Below are positions 1 to 8,960 of a DNA stretch of 64,000 nt, piece after piece. Within the stretch, counting starts at the first letter, position 1; every line of letters starts with the position of its first letter. Where the stretch lies: NCBI GenBank assembly GCA_002369515.1, contig DFFM01000015.1, positions 25,519-89,518 on the forward strand, written 5' to 3'. Origin of the DNA: Prevotella sp. UBA3776 (lineage in GTDB: Bacteria; Bacteroidota; Bacteroidia; Bacteroidales; Bacteroidaceae). Under the pieces are notes generated by a model. That model did not search any database, was not told the origin of the DNA, and saw only the letters and a program-made list of their open reading frames with translations. The position numbers and the translations under genes were made by a program.

Positions 1-2570
1 TCGCGGTTCTTGGCCAGGAACTGAATGTTGAACGGGCCGCTGATGTTGAGTTCCTTGGCTATCTTGCGCGAAATCTTCTTGATTTGGCGTATGGTGCTGA
101 AGTAGATGTGCTGGGCGGGGAACACCATGGTGGCGTCGCCCGAGTGTACGCCGGCGTACTCAACGTGTTCGCTGATGGCATATTCAACCACCTCGCCCTT
201 GTCGGCCACAGCGTCGAACTCTATCTCTTTGGTGTCCTGCATGAACTGGCTCACCACAACGGGGAATTCCTTGCTCACTTCGGTGGCCATGTTGAGGAAA
301 CGGTGCAGCTCCTCGTCGTCGTAGCAAACGTTCATGGCGGCGCCCGAGAGCACGTAGCTGGGGCGTACGAGCACAGGGTAGCCCACTTCATCGACAAACT
401 CCTTCACGTCGTCGAACGAGGTGAGTGCGCGCCATGCGGGCTGGTCGATGCCCAGCTTGTCGAGCATGGCGGAGAACTTGTCGCGGTTTTCGGCGCGGTC
501 GATGTTGACGGGGCTGGTGCCCAGCACGGGAACTCCTTGGCGATGGAGTTTCATGGCCAGGTTGTTGGGTATCTGTCCGCCCACGCTGACGATGACGCCT
601 CGTGGCGACTCGAGGTCGATGACGTCGAGCACACGCTCGAGCGAGAGTTCGTCGAAGTAGAGACGGTCGCACATGTCGTAGTCGGTGGAGACGGTCTCAG
701 GGTTGTAGTTGATCATGATGCTCTTGTAGCCCAGGCGGCGGGCTGTGTTGATGGCGTTGACCGAGCACCAGTCGAACTCCACAGACGAGCCGATGCGATA
801 GGCGCCAGAGCCGAGCACCACCACCGACTTGTCGTTCTGGTAGTAGTTGACATCGTGGCGCGGCTTGTAGTTCTCCAAGGCGGCTGCGGAGCCGTTGCCT
901 GCGGTGAACTTGTCCTGGAAGGCGGGTATGTGGGTGTAGGTGAAGTAGAGATAGTTTGTCAGTTCGGGATGCTCGCTGGCCACTGTGGGAATGCGCTTGA
1001 CAGAAGGCAGGATGTTGCGCTCCTTGCGATACTGCCTGACGGCGAGGTTTTCCTTCTCCATGTTTCCGCTGCCGGGTTTCAGCACGAAGCGGGCAATCTG
1101 GAAGTCGCTGAATCCGCACTGTTTCACTTCGAGCAGGAAAGCGTCGGGAATGTCCTCCAACCTGTTGTACTGCTGCAGTTCGTGCTTCAGGTCAACGATA
1201 TGCTTGAGCCGCTCGAGGAACCAAACGTCAATCTTGGTCAGCTCCTCAATTCGCTCCACGCTGTAGCCCTCTTCAAGGGCCTGGGCGATGGCGAAGATGC
1301 GCAGGTCGGTGGGGTTGGCCAGCTCGGTGTCGAGATTGTCGAATCGGGTGTGGTCGTTGCCCACGAATCCGTGCATGCCTTGGCCAATCATGCGGAGGCC
1401 TTTCTGAATCATTTCCTCGAACGAGCGGCCGATGGACATGATTTCGCCCACCGACTTCATCGACGAGCCGATGAGACGGCTCACGCCGGCGAACTTGGTG
1501 AGGTCCCAGCGGGGAATCTTGCAAATCATGTAGTCCAGTTGCGGAGCCACGTAGGCCGAGCTCGTGGTACCCATTTCGCCAATCTGGTCGAGCGTGTAGC
1601 CCAAGGCAATCTTGGCGGCTACGAAGGCCAGCGGATAGCCCGTGGCCTTTGAGGCCAGCGCGCTGGAGCGCGACAGGCGGGCGTTGATTTCTATGATGCG
1701 GTAGTCGTTGGTCACGGCGTTGAAGGCGAACTGGATGTTGCACTCGCCCACAATGCCCAAATGCTTTACGCAGCGGATGGTGATGTCCTGCAGCATCTTC
1801 ACTTGGCTCTCGGTGAGCGAGCAGGTGGGAGCCACCACAATCGATTCGCCGGTGTGAATGCCCAGTGGGTCGAAATTCTCCATGGAAGCAACGGTGAAGC
1901 AGCGGTCGTTGGCATCGCGGATGCACTCGAACTCAATCTCCTTCCATCCCTTGAGCGACTCTTCCACCAGAATCTGCGGGGCAAAGGTGAAGGCGCTCTC
2001 GGCCAGTTCGACGAAGGCTTTCTCGTCGGGGCAGATGCCGCTGCCCAGTCCGCCCAATGCGTAGGCCGAACGAATCATGATGGGGAAACCGATGCTGCGG
2101 GCAGCCATCAGCGCGTCGTCCATGTTCTCTACGGCGTGGCTCACGGGCACCTTCAGCTCTACCTCGGCCAGCTTCTTCACAAAAAGGTCGCGGTCCTCGG
2201 TGTTCATGATGGCTTCGACACTGGTGCCCAACACCTCGACGCCATACTCCTTCAGTGTGCCGTTCAGGTAGAGCTCGGTGCCGCAGTTGAGGGCTGTCTG
2301 TCCGCCGAAGGCCAGCAATATGCCGTCGGGGCGCTCTTTCTTGATGATTTCCGTAACGAAATGGGTGGTTACGGGCTGGAAGTACACCTTGTCGGCTATT
2401 CCTTCGCTCGTCTGGATGGTGGCGATGTTGGGGTTTACCAAAACGCTGCTAATACCTTCTTCGCGCAGGGCCTTGAGTGCCTGCGAGCCAGAGTAGTCGA
2501 ATTCTCCGGCCTGTCCGATTTTGAGTGCGCCGCTGCCAAGCACGAGCACCTTCTTTAATTTTTTGTCCAT
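1..2570 (-). CDS. carB: Carbamoyl-phosphate synthase large subunit (3' end cut by window edge)
   Basis: This is the large subunit of carbamoyl-phosphate synthase. It makes carbamoyl phosphate from bicarbonate, ATP and glutamine-derived ammonia for pyrimidine and arginine synthesis in the cytoplasm. The start is the ATG at 2570 (MDKKLKKVLVLGSG). About 856 codons are visible, against roughly 1070 in the family, so the end of the second ATP-grasp half and the C-terminal allosteric domain lie beyond the left edge. The first half shows FGGQTALNCG, DPLGIHTGES, GECNIQFAFN and EINARLSRSSALASKATG. The second half restarts near residue 580 with VVLGSGAYRIGSSVEFDWC, as expected for the internal duplication. 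No carA gene is visible upstream in the window. The reading frame is intact over the whole visible length. Confidence 0.97.
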   Translation of the reverse strand, partial: MDKKLKKVLVLGSGALKIGQAGEFDYSGSQALKALREEGISSVLVNPNIATIQTSEGIADKVYFQPVTTHFVTEIIKKERPDGILLAFGGQTALNCGTELYLNGTLKEYGVEVLGTSVEAIMNTEDRDLFVKKLAEVELKVPVSHAVENMDDALMAARSIGFPIMIRSAYALGGLGSGICPDEKAFVELAESAFTFAPQILVEESLKGWKEIEFECIRDANDRCFTVASMENFDPLGIHTGESIVVAPTCSLTESQVKMLQDITIRCVKHLGIVGECNIQFAFNAVTNDYRIIEINARLSRSSALASKATGYPLAFVAAKIALGYTLDQIGEMGTTSSAYVAPQLDYMICKIPRWDLTKFAGVSRLIGSSMKSVGEIMSIGRSFEEMIQKGLRMIGQGMHGFVGNDHTRFDNLDTELANPTDLRIFAIAQALEEGYSVERIEELTKIDVWFLERLKHIVDLKHELQQYNRLEDIPDAFLLEVKQCGFSDFQIARFVLKPGSGNMEKENLAVRQYRKERNILPSVKRIPTVASEHPELTNYLYFTYTHIPAFQDKFTAGNGSAAALENYKPRHDVNYYQNDKSVVVLGSGAYRIGSSVEFDWCSVNAINTARRLGYKSIMINYNPETVSTDYDMCDRLYFDELSLERVLDVIDLESPRGVIVSVGGQIPNNLAMKLHRQGVPVLGTSPVNIDRAENRDKFSAMLDKLGIDQPAWRALTSFDDVKEFVDEVGYPVLVRPSYVLSGAAMNVCYDDEELHRFLNMATEVSKEFPVVVSQFMQDTKEIEFDAVADKGEVVEYAISEHVEYAGVHSGDATMVFPAQHIYFSTIRQIKKISRKIAKELNISGPFNIQFLAKNR

Positions 2571-2610
2571 GTATAATATAATAATGTGTCGTAACTTTGT
2601 TTCCTGATTC

Positions 2611-2709
2611 TTAACGTCAACGTTAACGTCAACGTCAACCTTAACCTTAACGCTAACGTCAACGGCCATCCGGAAGGCTGTTAGCGTTGACGTTAGCGTT
2701 GACGTTAGT
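2611..2709. repeat. TAACGTCAACG micro-repeat with inverted arms
   Basis: The spacer between carB and the next gene is filled by units of TAACGT and CAACGT. The left arm reads towards a GGCCATCCGGAAGGC centre, and the right arm (GTTAGCGTTGACGTTAGC) is its inverted counterpart, so the transcript could fold into a long hairpin. The right end runs into the last codons of the upstream gene and supplies its TAA stop codon at 2705-2707. A terminator or mRNA-stabilising role is possible but not shown. Confidence 0.8.
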
Positions 2710-3364
2710 CATAGACTCCCTGGAGCACGGCGTCGGGGTCGTCCTCGATGGTCATGTGTTTCACGCGCGAGCTCACGTTGATGTTCTGGCGCAGATAGTC
2801 GCGGTCGATGACCAGTATGAGCAAGGGCGTCATGACGCTGCTCATCGAGCGGCCCTGCATGATGTTGTAGTTGAACTTCAGCTCGCCTTCATCGGCGCTG
2901 AGCGTGTTGGGTGTAATGTCGGTGTTGATGTTGGTTTGTGGGCGCACGATGGCCAGCACAAACTGTTTGCCGAAGTCGATGGGTGTGGGTGTTCCGCCTT
3001 CGCCCATGGTGGCGGCTTTTCCGAAGATGGCGTCGAAGTCGTCCTGATTCTTTATGAGCTTGTTGCCGCGGAACTTTGAGTCATTGCGCACAAAATAGTT
3101 GCGGGCAATGGTGTAGGGCACTTTATCTACAACGGCGTTCTTGGCTGTTTGCTGTTGGCAGCAGGGCTTGTCGCACTGTTCCTTCTTTTCGCAGCACTGT
3201 TCCTTCTTTTCGCAGCACTGCTCTTTCTTTTCGCAGCATTGTTCCTTCTTTTCGCAACATTTGCTGTCGTTGTGTTTCACTACATAGAGAGAATCGTTGT
3301 TTTGGGCATTTGCGCTCATTACAAATGCAAAGGCTGTGAGGCACAGAGCAAAAAACTTTTTCAT
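2705..3364 (-). CDS. Secreted protein with CCEKKEQ cysteine repeats
   Basis: The product has 219 residues and I do not recognise its family. A signal peptide covers residues 1-20 (MKKFFALCLTAFAFVMSANA). At about residues 36-63 there are four perfect copies of the heptapeptide CCEKKEQ, followed by CDKPCC. The matching DNA is a 21-bp tandem array at about 3179-3262. The remaining 150 residues look like a compact soluble domain without a recognised motif. The doubled cysteines alternate with charged residues, which would suit metal binding or a disulfide-linked stalk, but that is inference. The gene stands alone, with a good promoter upstream and the stop codon inside the downstream micro-repeat. 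The repeat count could vary between strains. Confidence 0.82.
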   Translation of the reverse strand: MKKFFALCLTAFAFVMSANAQNNDSLYVVKHNDSKCCEKKEQCCEKKEQCCEKKEQCCEKKEQCDKPCCQQQTAKNAVVDKVPYTIARNYFVRNDSKFRGNKLIKNQDDFDAIFGKAATMGEGGTPTPIDFGKQFVLAIVRPQTNINTDITPNTLSADEGELKFNYNIMQGRSMSSVMTPLLILVIDRDYLRQNINVSSRVKHMTIEDDPDAVLQGVYD

Positions 3365-3407
3365 AATCCAATCTGTTTTATAAAAAAATATAAATCCTAT
3401 TGGACTG

Positions 3408-3439
3408 CAAAATTACGAAATCTCGCTGTAACGAGCAAA
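3408..3439 (-). promoter_or_regulatory. Bacteroidetes-type promoter of the CCEKKEQ gene
   Basis: On the minus strand TTTG (3439-3436) is followed after 20 bases by TAATTTTG (3415-3408), which matches the -33/-7 consensus TTTG and TAnnTTTG. The predicted transcript would carry a leader of about 40 bases before the ATG at 3364. Confidence 0.72.
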
Positions 3440-3551
3440 TAATTTTTGTTTTTTTTGTATGATTGCCTGCTTTGTGCGGCCAGCTATGCGTATGTTTTGC
3501 AATTTTATTCATTTCGAGGGGGCTGCGTCCAAAGAAAACCCCTGTTTTCTC

Positions 3552-3582
3552 TTTGTGTTTTGCCTGCTTAGTCGTAACTTTG
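3552..3582 (+). promoter_or_regulatory. Bacteroidetes-type promoter of the DUF5020 gene
   Basis: TTTG (3552-3555) and TAACTTTG (3575-3582) are separated by 19 bases and match the Bacteroidetes sigma-factor consensus. Transcription should start near 3589. That argues for a protein start at 3615 or 3630, not the far-upstream ATG at 3459. An ATG at 3591 would give an almost leaderless message. Confidence 0.7.
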
Positions 3583-3614
3583 CAGCCGAAATGAAAAAGA
3601 ATAGAATTTGGAAA

Positions 3615-4370
3615 ATGAATTTTAAGCGAATGAAGAACTGTTTTATGCTGGCAACTTTGCTGCTCACAGGCGTCTCCGCCGCAGGGCAGAACCTGCAGTT
3701 GCACTACGACCTGGGCCATACCCTCAACGCCAATCTCACGGGGCGTCCCAGCGTGACCACCACCATCGAAATGTTCAAGCCCGACAAATGGGGCAGCACC
3801 TATTTCTTTGCCGACATCGACTACTATCACGACGGTGCGGCGGGAGCCTACTGGGAGGTGTCGCGCGAATTCAACGTCAGCCCCAACAAACAGTGGGCTG
3901 TCCACGTGGAGTACAACGGTGGAGCGACATCGAGCCAGTACGACAACATGAGTACTCGCTTTCAGCATGCCTTCCTCGCCGGCCAGGCCTGGAACTGGCA
4001 CAGCGCCGACTTCAGCCGCACATTTTCCGTGCAGGCCCTATGGAAATACTACTTCAAGGGTCAGAACCCCTGGAACCACGCTTTCAACAGTTTTCAGGCA
4101 ACCGCCGTTTGGGGCGTCCAGTTGGCCAAGGGGCTTTGCACGTTTTCGGGTTTTGCCGACTGCTGGTACAATCCCGATGTGCAGGGCAAGTGGATTTTCC
4201 TCTCCGAGCCGCAGTTTTGGGTGAACCTCAACCGTCTGAAGGGAATGGAGGGCGTGAATCTGAGCCTGGGCACCGAGATTGAGTTGAGCAACAATTTCGT
4301 TTGGAACGACCACGGGCAGAACAACCGTTTCTATGCCATCCCCACGGTGGCCGCCAAGTGGAGTTTCTAG
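3615..4370 (+). CDS. DUF5020 family outer-membrane-type protein
   Basis: This resembles the DUF5020 family of Bacteroidales secreted or outer-membrane proteins, which are related to Tsx-like nucleoside channels. The signs are an N-terminal signal sequence (MKNCFMLATLLLTGVSAAGQ) followed by QLHYDLGHTLN, TTTIEMFKPDKWGSTYFF, AYWEVSREFNV and a C-terminal YAIPTVAAKWSF ending in phenylalanine, as beta-barrel proteins do. Alternating aromatic residues through the body suit a small barrel. I chose 3615 because the promoter lies at 3552-3582. The ATGs at 3591 and 3630 are also possible. It is a single-gene unit. The substrate is unknown. Confidence 0.85.
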   Translation: MNFKRMKNCFMLATLLLTGVSAAGQNLQLHYDLGHTLNANLTGRPSVTTTIEMFKPDKWGSTYFFADIDYYHDGAAGAYWEVSREFNVSPNKQWAVHVEYNGGATSSQYDNMSTRFQHAFLAGQAWNWHSADFSRTFSVQALWKYYFKGQNPWNHAFNSFQATAVWGVQLAKGLCTFSGFADCWYNPDVQGKWIFLSEPQFWVNLNRLKGMEGVNLSLGTEIELSNNFVWNDHGQNNRFYAIPTVAAKWSF

Positions 4371-4429
4371 CGTCTTTTCCTTTTTGTCACCCCGTCAGCG
4401 ACCGTCTTTTTTGCAGGCATGCCTCCCGG

Positions 4430-4580
4430 CCGTGGGTAAACGCTGCGCTCGAACCCACGGTTACTGGGCGCGAACGCTTTCAGCGTCCTGATGGTGGTAT
4501 CTTTGCGGATGATCATAAAAATATCTCCCGACAACAGAAAATTATCTCCCGACAACAGAAAAATATCTCCCGACGATAGG
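4430..4580. repeat. Hairpin plus three TCTCCCGAC repeat units
   Basis: The gene-free stretch 4371-4670 begins with an inverted repeat (CCGTGGGT at 4430-4437 and ACCCACGG at 4453-4460). It then carries three units of about 22 bases containing ATCTCCCGACAACAGAAAA (4517-4580), followed by TCTAGAAAATTTC. The same unit and the same trailing sequence occur after the xylanase gene (23526-23697), so this is a dispersed family. Confidence 0.75.
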
Positions 4581-4670
4581 TTCAGATTTTCTAGAAAATT
4601 TCGGCTTGTCACCGTGAGTTGTTCATGGAGTGTCGAGGAAGAGGAAAACAACATCAAATGATACGACATT

Positions 4671-5372
4671 ATGAAGCATTGTCTGAATTGTGGAAAGAAG
4701 GTGGCCAACCGCTCGCGCTTTTGTCCCCATTGCGGGGCCAAGGTGGAGGACCTAGAAACGGTGGGCAGCACCCGTGTGCAGCAAGGCGTTGACGGCAAAT
4801 ATCGCTGGGCCTACGAAGTGAATCTCTACACCAACCCGTCTGTGCTATCCGAAGTTCTTTGGGTGATGGGCATTTCAACAGGCGTGGTGTTTGGTTTCAT
4901 CTTTCTTCTCATGCTATTCGAAGGCGATGCCTCGGCCGATGCCATGTTGGGCTTCGGAAAGGCACTGCTCATTACCGCAGGTGTCGTTCTCGTGGTGAGT
5001 CTGCTGGGCTACTATCTTTGGGCTCTGGTCAACGGCGGCCGCTATTTGGCTCTGTTCACCATGGACGATGCGGGCATCACCCACAGCCAGCATCCGCGTC
5101 ACGTCGAGCGGGCTCAGAAAATGGGGATGCTCACCGCTCTGGTGGGGCTGTTGGCGCGCAAGCCCTCGGTCATGGGTGCCGGAATGCTCAGTGCCGCGCG
5201 CACCGAAATGAGTTCCGAATTTGGCCGTGTGCGCCGTGTGAAGGCTGTGCGGCGCAGAAACCTCATCAAGGTGAACGAGCGCTTTGGCCGCAACCGCGTC
5301 TTCGTGGCCGATGCCGACTTCGACTTTGTCTATGACTTCATCCGGCGGCACTGCCCGCAGGCCAAAAGCTGA
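4671..5372 (+). CDS. Zinc-ribbon integral membrane protein
   Basis: The product has 233 residues. It begins with a double zinc-knuckle (CLNCGKKV and CPHCGAKV, residues 4-24), the zinc_ribbon_2 pattern common on Bacteroidales membrane proteins. Two hydrophobic segments follow at about residues 63-83 and 98-122. The C-terminal third is soluble and basic (RVRRVKAVRRRNLIKVNERFG), and its FVYDFIRRHCP ending suggests a PH-like cytoplasmic domain. The substrate and partners are unknown. Nothing around it suggests an operon. The start follows a repeat-containing spacer, and no clear promoter was picked out. Confidence 0.82.
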   Translation: MKHCLNCGKKVANRSRFCPHCGAKVEDLETVGSTRVQQGVDGKYRWAYEVNLYTNPSVLSEVLWVMGISTGVVFGFIFLLMLFEGDASADAMLGFGKALLITAGVVLVVSLLGYYLWALVNGGRYLALFTMDDAGITHSQHPRHVERAQKMGMLTALVGLLARKPSVMGAGMLSAARTEMSSEFGRVRRVKAVRRRNLIKVNERFGRNRVFVADADFDFVYDFIRRHCPQAKS

Positions 5373-5481
5373 CAGTCCGGGCGCAAAACCGTCAGCCCCG
5401 ATGCAAAACCGGCAGTCAGGGTGCAAAAACCGGCAGTCCTGATGTCCATCGTTGCAGGATGGGCATCAGGACTGCCGGTTT
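5373..5481. repeat. GCAAAACCGGCAGTC repeats ending in an 18-bp hairpin
   Basis: Four degenerate units of about 24 bases (GCAAAACCGKCAGTC plus a variable tail) follow the zinc-ribbon gene. The last unit is the left arm (5427-5444) of a perfect 18-bp inverted repeat whose right arm is 5464-5481, with a loop of 19 bases. It lies between convergent genes and could end transcription from both sides, although no long T run follows. Confidence 0.8.
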
Positions 5482-5514
5482 CAGTCGGTTTGTTTTCTGT
5501 GGCTAGGCTCTGGA

Positions 5515-6117
5515 CTACAAGCTTGGGGCACCTTCCATTCCCGGCTGGTCGTCCTGGAATTTGGGGGCCAGTTCGATGTTGGCTTTCTTGTCGAGAGCAT
5601 TATAGACGTACGAACTGCCGTCCTCGTAGGTGATGGTCACCTTGTCGGCGGTGAGGTTGGAGAACGAGAACCTGAACTGATAGTTGCTGTTGTCGGCGCC
5701 TTCCATGATGAGGCACTTCACGTCGCCGCTGGTTTCGTCGTTGTCCTTGAAGAGCAGCACTTTGTATTTGGGAGACTGCTTGATGTAGTAGAACTGGTCT
5801 TTCTTGACACCGTATTTAGCCTTCGAGCGGCACAGGGCCTCGGGGAATGTCAGTGCCTCAGCGTAGTTGTTCTTGTCGGTGAGGTCTATCAAGTGTATGG
5901 TGCCGTCGTCGTTGTTGCTGACCCACTGCTTGTGGATGGTTACGCCCGATGTGGTGAACACGTGGGTGTCTGAGTTGGCTTCCTGTCGCTCAGCGGCTTG
6001 GGTCGGTTCGTTGTTTCCACCGGCTTGCGGCGTGGGATTGGTGTTTTTGTCTTTGCATCCCACGAGGCAGACTGCCATCAAGGCAACTGCAATGAAGGTG
6101 ATTTTCTTTAATTTCAT
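5515..6117 (-). CDS. Putative lipoprotein of unknown function
   Basis: The product has 200 residues with a type II signal peptide. The lipobox LVGC puts the lipidated cysteine near residue 21, followed by a flexible N/P/Q-rich linker to about residue 50. The rest is one soluble domain with motifs such as HVFTTSGVTIHKQWV and DGSSYVYNALDKKANIEL. I do not recognise the family. It lies just downstream of the secreted repeat protein at 6162-7649, with 45 bases between them, and the two could share a transcript. Confidence 0.8.
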   Translation of the reverse strand: MKLKKITFIAVALMAVCLVGCKDKNTNPTPQAGGNNEPTQAAERQEANSDTHVFTTSGVTIHKQWVSNNDDGTIHLIDLTDKNNYAEALTFPEALCRSKAKYGVKKDQFYYIKQSPKYKVLLFKDNDETSGDVKCLIMEGADNSNYQFRFSFSNLTADKVTITYEDGSSYVYNALDKKANIELAPKFQDDQPGMEGAPSL

Positions 6118-6161
6118 GTTCTTTGTCGTTGTTTTCGTGACTGTGTATATTATCTGGGTGG

Positions 6162-7649
6162 CTATTTCCGGGCCACTTTCTTTCCGTTCTCAATGAAAAC
6201 GCCCTTGACTCTGGCAGCATTGTCCACGCGGCGTCCGTCGAGCGTATAGGTCTTTTTGGCTTTTGCCTGGCTGGCCGTGGGGGCGTTCTGTATGCCGGTG
6301 GGGTTGGCGGTAATCACCACGTCGCCCTTGGCAGTCATGGCGCAGGCCTTCTCGTCGTAGGTGGCGTTGGCAGGGGCGGCAATGGCGCAGTCGGTCAGTT
6401 TGAACGAGTCGAAACCGTCGATGCCGGCCGTGCGTATCTCCGAAGCCTTTATCTCGATGGCGGGAGCCTTCTTGCCCTTGCCGTGGATGGAGTCGGCCAT
6501 GGTGATGGTGGCTTGGTTGATGTAGAGGTCTTGCCACGTGGTGATGTCGGCCTGGCCTTCCAGGGTGAGTGTGCCCGAGCCAAAGATGGTGGCGCGGTTG
6601 GTGAGGTTGGTGCTGCGGGTTTTCTTGGTGGTGTTGGGTGTTGTCGATGAGGTTTCGTTGTTGGTCTGATAGAGTGTGATGCCCTTGTGGCTGGCCGAAC
6701 GGATGACGTTGTCGCCAATGAGCTGAATCTTGAAGTTGGAGCGGTCGGTAATGTCGATGATGCTGGTGTAGGGGTCGAAGGTCTCTGCATCGTCGCTGAG
6801 CACCACGTTGTCGAGCACCAGTGTGTTGGCGCCGCGTTCGAATCTCATTTTTCCGCTCTTGATGAGTCGGCTGCGAATGTCGCCCTGATTGTCGGCCGAA
6901 ACCTGCGTTTCGCCTACAAAGAGGTTGATGCGGGCCGTGGAAAGCTCGTTTTGTATTTGCAGCGGTGTGCCGGGTATGGTCACGTTGCCGTCGGCGTCGG
7001 TCTGTGTGCCGGTGGGCATGACGATGTGGTTGCCAATAAGGTTGAGTTGGCCGTCGTCTATCAGTTTCAGGGCTTTCTGCGTGTTGGCCTTCAGCCTGAA
7101 GGTGGCATTGTCAACGGTGACGTTGTGGGCCACGATGGCTGCCACATCGTAGGGCGACTCGGCGTATCGGGTGTTGACCGACAGCTCCACGGGCAGTTTG
7201 TAGATGTACAGGTCGTTGTAGGTTTCGATGCAGGTGCATGTGCTGGTGCAAACCAGTCGGGTGGTCAGGTCCCTGTAGTTTTCGGCAGGGCGCAGGGTGA
7301 TGTTGCCTTTGTATCCGCGCGGTTTGTAGATGGCGCGGCGGGTGTCGAACATGCAGTCGCCGAAGATGGTGATGGTGATGTCGTCGTCGTTGAGCAGCTC
7401 GATGCCGTTATACACGCCGTCGTTGTTGATGAGCAGCTGGTTGAGGTAGAGGTTTTTGGTTTCCGGGTTATAGATGGCATACCCCGTTTTGAGCACACCC
7501 ATTTCTCCGGTGGCTATTGAGTAATTGTTTTGCGAAGTGAGTTCTACGCCTCCCACCCAAATGCCGGTGCAGTGGATGTCTTCGGCCACGGCGGGCAGGG
7601 CTGAAAGGAGTGTGCATAGTAACAAAGTGTAAAATACTTTTCTTTTCAT
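6162..7649 (-). CDS. Large secreted protein, smaller paralogue of the 13.5-16.5 kb gene
   Basis: The product has 495 residues with a signal peptide (residues 1-22, cleavage after PAVA). It opens with IWVGGVELTSQN and carries repeated beta-strand-like stretches of the form INLFVGETQVSADNQ and TINQ/TITMADS, like a parallel beta-helix or repeated carbohydrate-binding fold. The C-terminus reads YTLDGRRVDNAARVKGVFI then ENGKKVARK, the tail common on secreted Prevotella proteins and possibly a type IX secretion signal. The 984-residue protein at 13497-16451 shares the opening and the tail. No catalytic motif is seen. A good promoter lies at 7754-7785. Confidence 0.8.
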   Translation of the reverse strand: MKRKVFYTLLLCTLLSALPAVAEDIHCTGIWVGGVELTSQNNYSIATGEMGVLKTGYAIYNPETKNLYLNQLLINNDGVYNGIELLNDDDITITIFGDCMFDTRRAIYKPRGYKGNITLRPAENYRDLTTRLVCTSTCTCIETYNDLYIYKLPVELSVNTRYAESPYDVAAIVAHNVTVDNATFRLKANTQKALKLIDDGQLNLIGNHIVMPTGTQTDADGNVTIPGTPLQIQNELSTARINLFVGETQVSADNQGDIRSRLIKSGKMRFERGANTLVLDNVVLSDDAETFDPYTSIIDITDRSNFKIQLIGDNVIRSASHKGITLYQTNNETSSTTPNTTKKTRSTNLTNRATIFGSGTLTLEGQADITTWQDLYINQATITMADSIHGKGKKAPAIEIKASEIRTAGIDGFDSFKLTDCAIAAPANATYDEKACAMTAKGDVVITANPTGIQNAPTASQAKAKKTYTLDGRRVDNAARVKGVFIENGKKVARK

Positions 7650-7727
7650 CTTTCTTTGTTCAAGGGTCTTAAATATGTTTTATTTCTCTGTTTTCTCTGT
7701 TGTGTGCTAAAGGGTGACAACATGCAA

Positions 7728-7785
7728 AAAGCCTACTTTTGCTTTACAGTCGGCAAAAGTAGGCAATAAAATTGAACCGTGCAAA
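7728..7785 (-). promoter_or_regulatory. Promoter overlapping a GCCTACTTTTGC inverted repeat
   Basis: On the minus strand TTTG (7785-7782), 20 bases and TACTTTTG (7761-7754) form a good promoter for the gene at 7649. The -7 box lies in the right arm of a perfect inverted repeat, GCCTACTTTTGC ... GCAAAAGTAGGC (about 7728-7764). The left arm therefore carries a second -7-like box facing the other way. An operator role for the palindrome is inference. Confidence 0.6.
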
Positions 7786-7858
7786 AATAAATTGTGAAAA
7801 GATATTTCACGCACGTTTTTCTGCTGTTTCGGCCTGTCGAGAAACCGTCTGGCACCAC

Positions 7859-8872
7859 TTACTGCTGGGCGAAACGTGCGCGGACCAAGTCAATCTGGCG
7901 GGCAGGCTGGCCTGCGGCGTCGTAGTCGGCATGCTGGGTGAACACCTGGTTATAGACGGTTTCGGCCATCATATAGACCATGGCCTTGTCGCTCGGGTCG
8001 GGGGTGGAGATGGCCAGGTCGTAGGTTTCGCGCAGAAACTCGTAGAGCTTGTTGTAGTCAACCGCGTTGCAGGCCACTTCGAGCACAGCCGTCTCGCGCT
8101 TGTAGCGCGCATCGTCCATTTCGTCTTTCGACGGCCAGAGCAGCAGTTGGCCCTTGCTGACGCTGACGATGCCCTTCTGGGGGTTGTCGATGGCATATTT
8201 CACCCGCTCGTAGAATCCGCGGTTGCAGAACATGAGCACGGGCACCACCTTCTTGAACTTCTCGAAGTCGGTGGGCGAGTTCAGAAACTCGGCGCAGTAG
8301 GCATGGCGGAACGTTTCGTCGATGGGCACCACGCCCTGGCGGCCGTCCTTCAGGGTGACGTTGACAAACTGGTCGATGGTTTTGCCTTCGAGCACAGCCG
8401 TCACCACGGCGGTGCAAGTCTGGTCGAGTTGTTCGTTGTTGGCGGCCGAAGAGAAGAAGTCGGGATAGTTCTCAGCCGGCCGGTAGGGGAAGATGTTCTC
8501 GTCGAGGTCCTTGTATTTGAAACCTTTCGAGAAGTTCACGCCGCTGCCGTTTTTCTTGCCTGTTATGGCGTCTATGGCCCCCTGCTTGGCCTTGCGGATG
8601 GCGTCGTTGCCTTTGTTCATGATGCCGTTGATGGCGCCATACACTTTGTCGCCGGCATCGTTGGTGGCTCCCAACACTGCCCCCGTGGTGTGCTCGAAGA
8701 CGATGGAGTTCTTCTTGTCGCGGGCGGTGGCCTTGGCCCGTTGGGCTTTCATCTTCACGCTTTGCTTGGCCGTTTTCAGAATGTTGCCAAACTGTGCGTG
8801 GGCTGCGGTTGACAGACTGAACACCAGTGCCACTGTGGCCAGTGTCCGGAAAAGGTTCTGAAGTTTTTTCAT
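7859..8872 (-). CDS. Secreted protein of unknown function
   Basis: The product has 337 residues. A signal peptide (cleavage after AHAQ at about residue 27) is followed by a basic stretch rich in alanine and lysine (LKTAKQSVKMKAQRAKATA). A glycine-rich segment and a soluble alpha-helical C-terminal half follow, including DETFRHAYCAEFLN and LLWPSKDEMDDARYKRE. I do not recognise the family. It is the last of three leftward genes that start with or near the 9252-9818 gene and may form one unit of envelope proteins. The reading frame is intact. Confidence 0.78.
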   Translation of the reverse strand: MKKLQNLFRTLATVALVFSLSTAAHAQFGNILKTAKQSVKMKAQRAKATARDKKNSIVFEHTTGAVLGATNDAGDKVYGAINGIMNKGNDAIRKAKQGAIDAITGKKNGSGVNFSKGFKYKDLDENIFPYRPAENYPDFFSSAANNEQLDQTCTAVVTAVLEGKTIDQFVNVTLKDGRQGVVPIDETFRHAYCAEFLNSPTDFEKFKKVVPVLMFCNRGFYERVKYAIDNPQKGIVSVSKGQLLLWPSKDEMDDARYKRETAVLEVACNAVDYNKLYEFLRETYDLAISTPDPSDKAMVYMMAETVYNQVFTQHADYDAAGQPARQIDLVRARFAQQ

Positions 8873-8960
8873 GTCGTTTCTTTTGTTTTTTTATTAATGT
8901 TGTTTCTTTTTGTTCTCGGTAGGGTGGAAGCGCATGCAGAGCGCCCCTTTCCCATTCTTG

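Noticed and set aside
84-1652. Long open frame on the plus strand
   Set aside because: It is the antisense of carB, which has clear family motifs on the minus strand.
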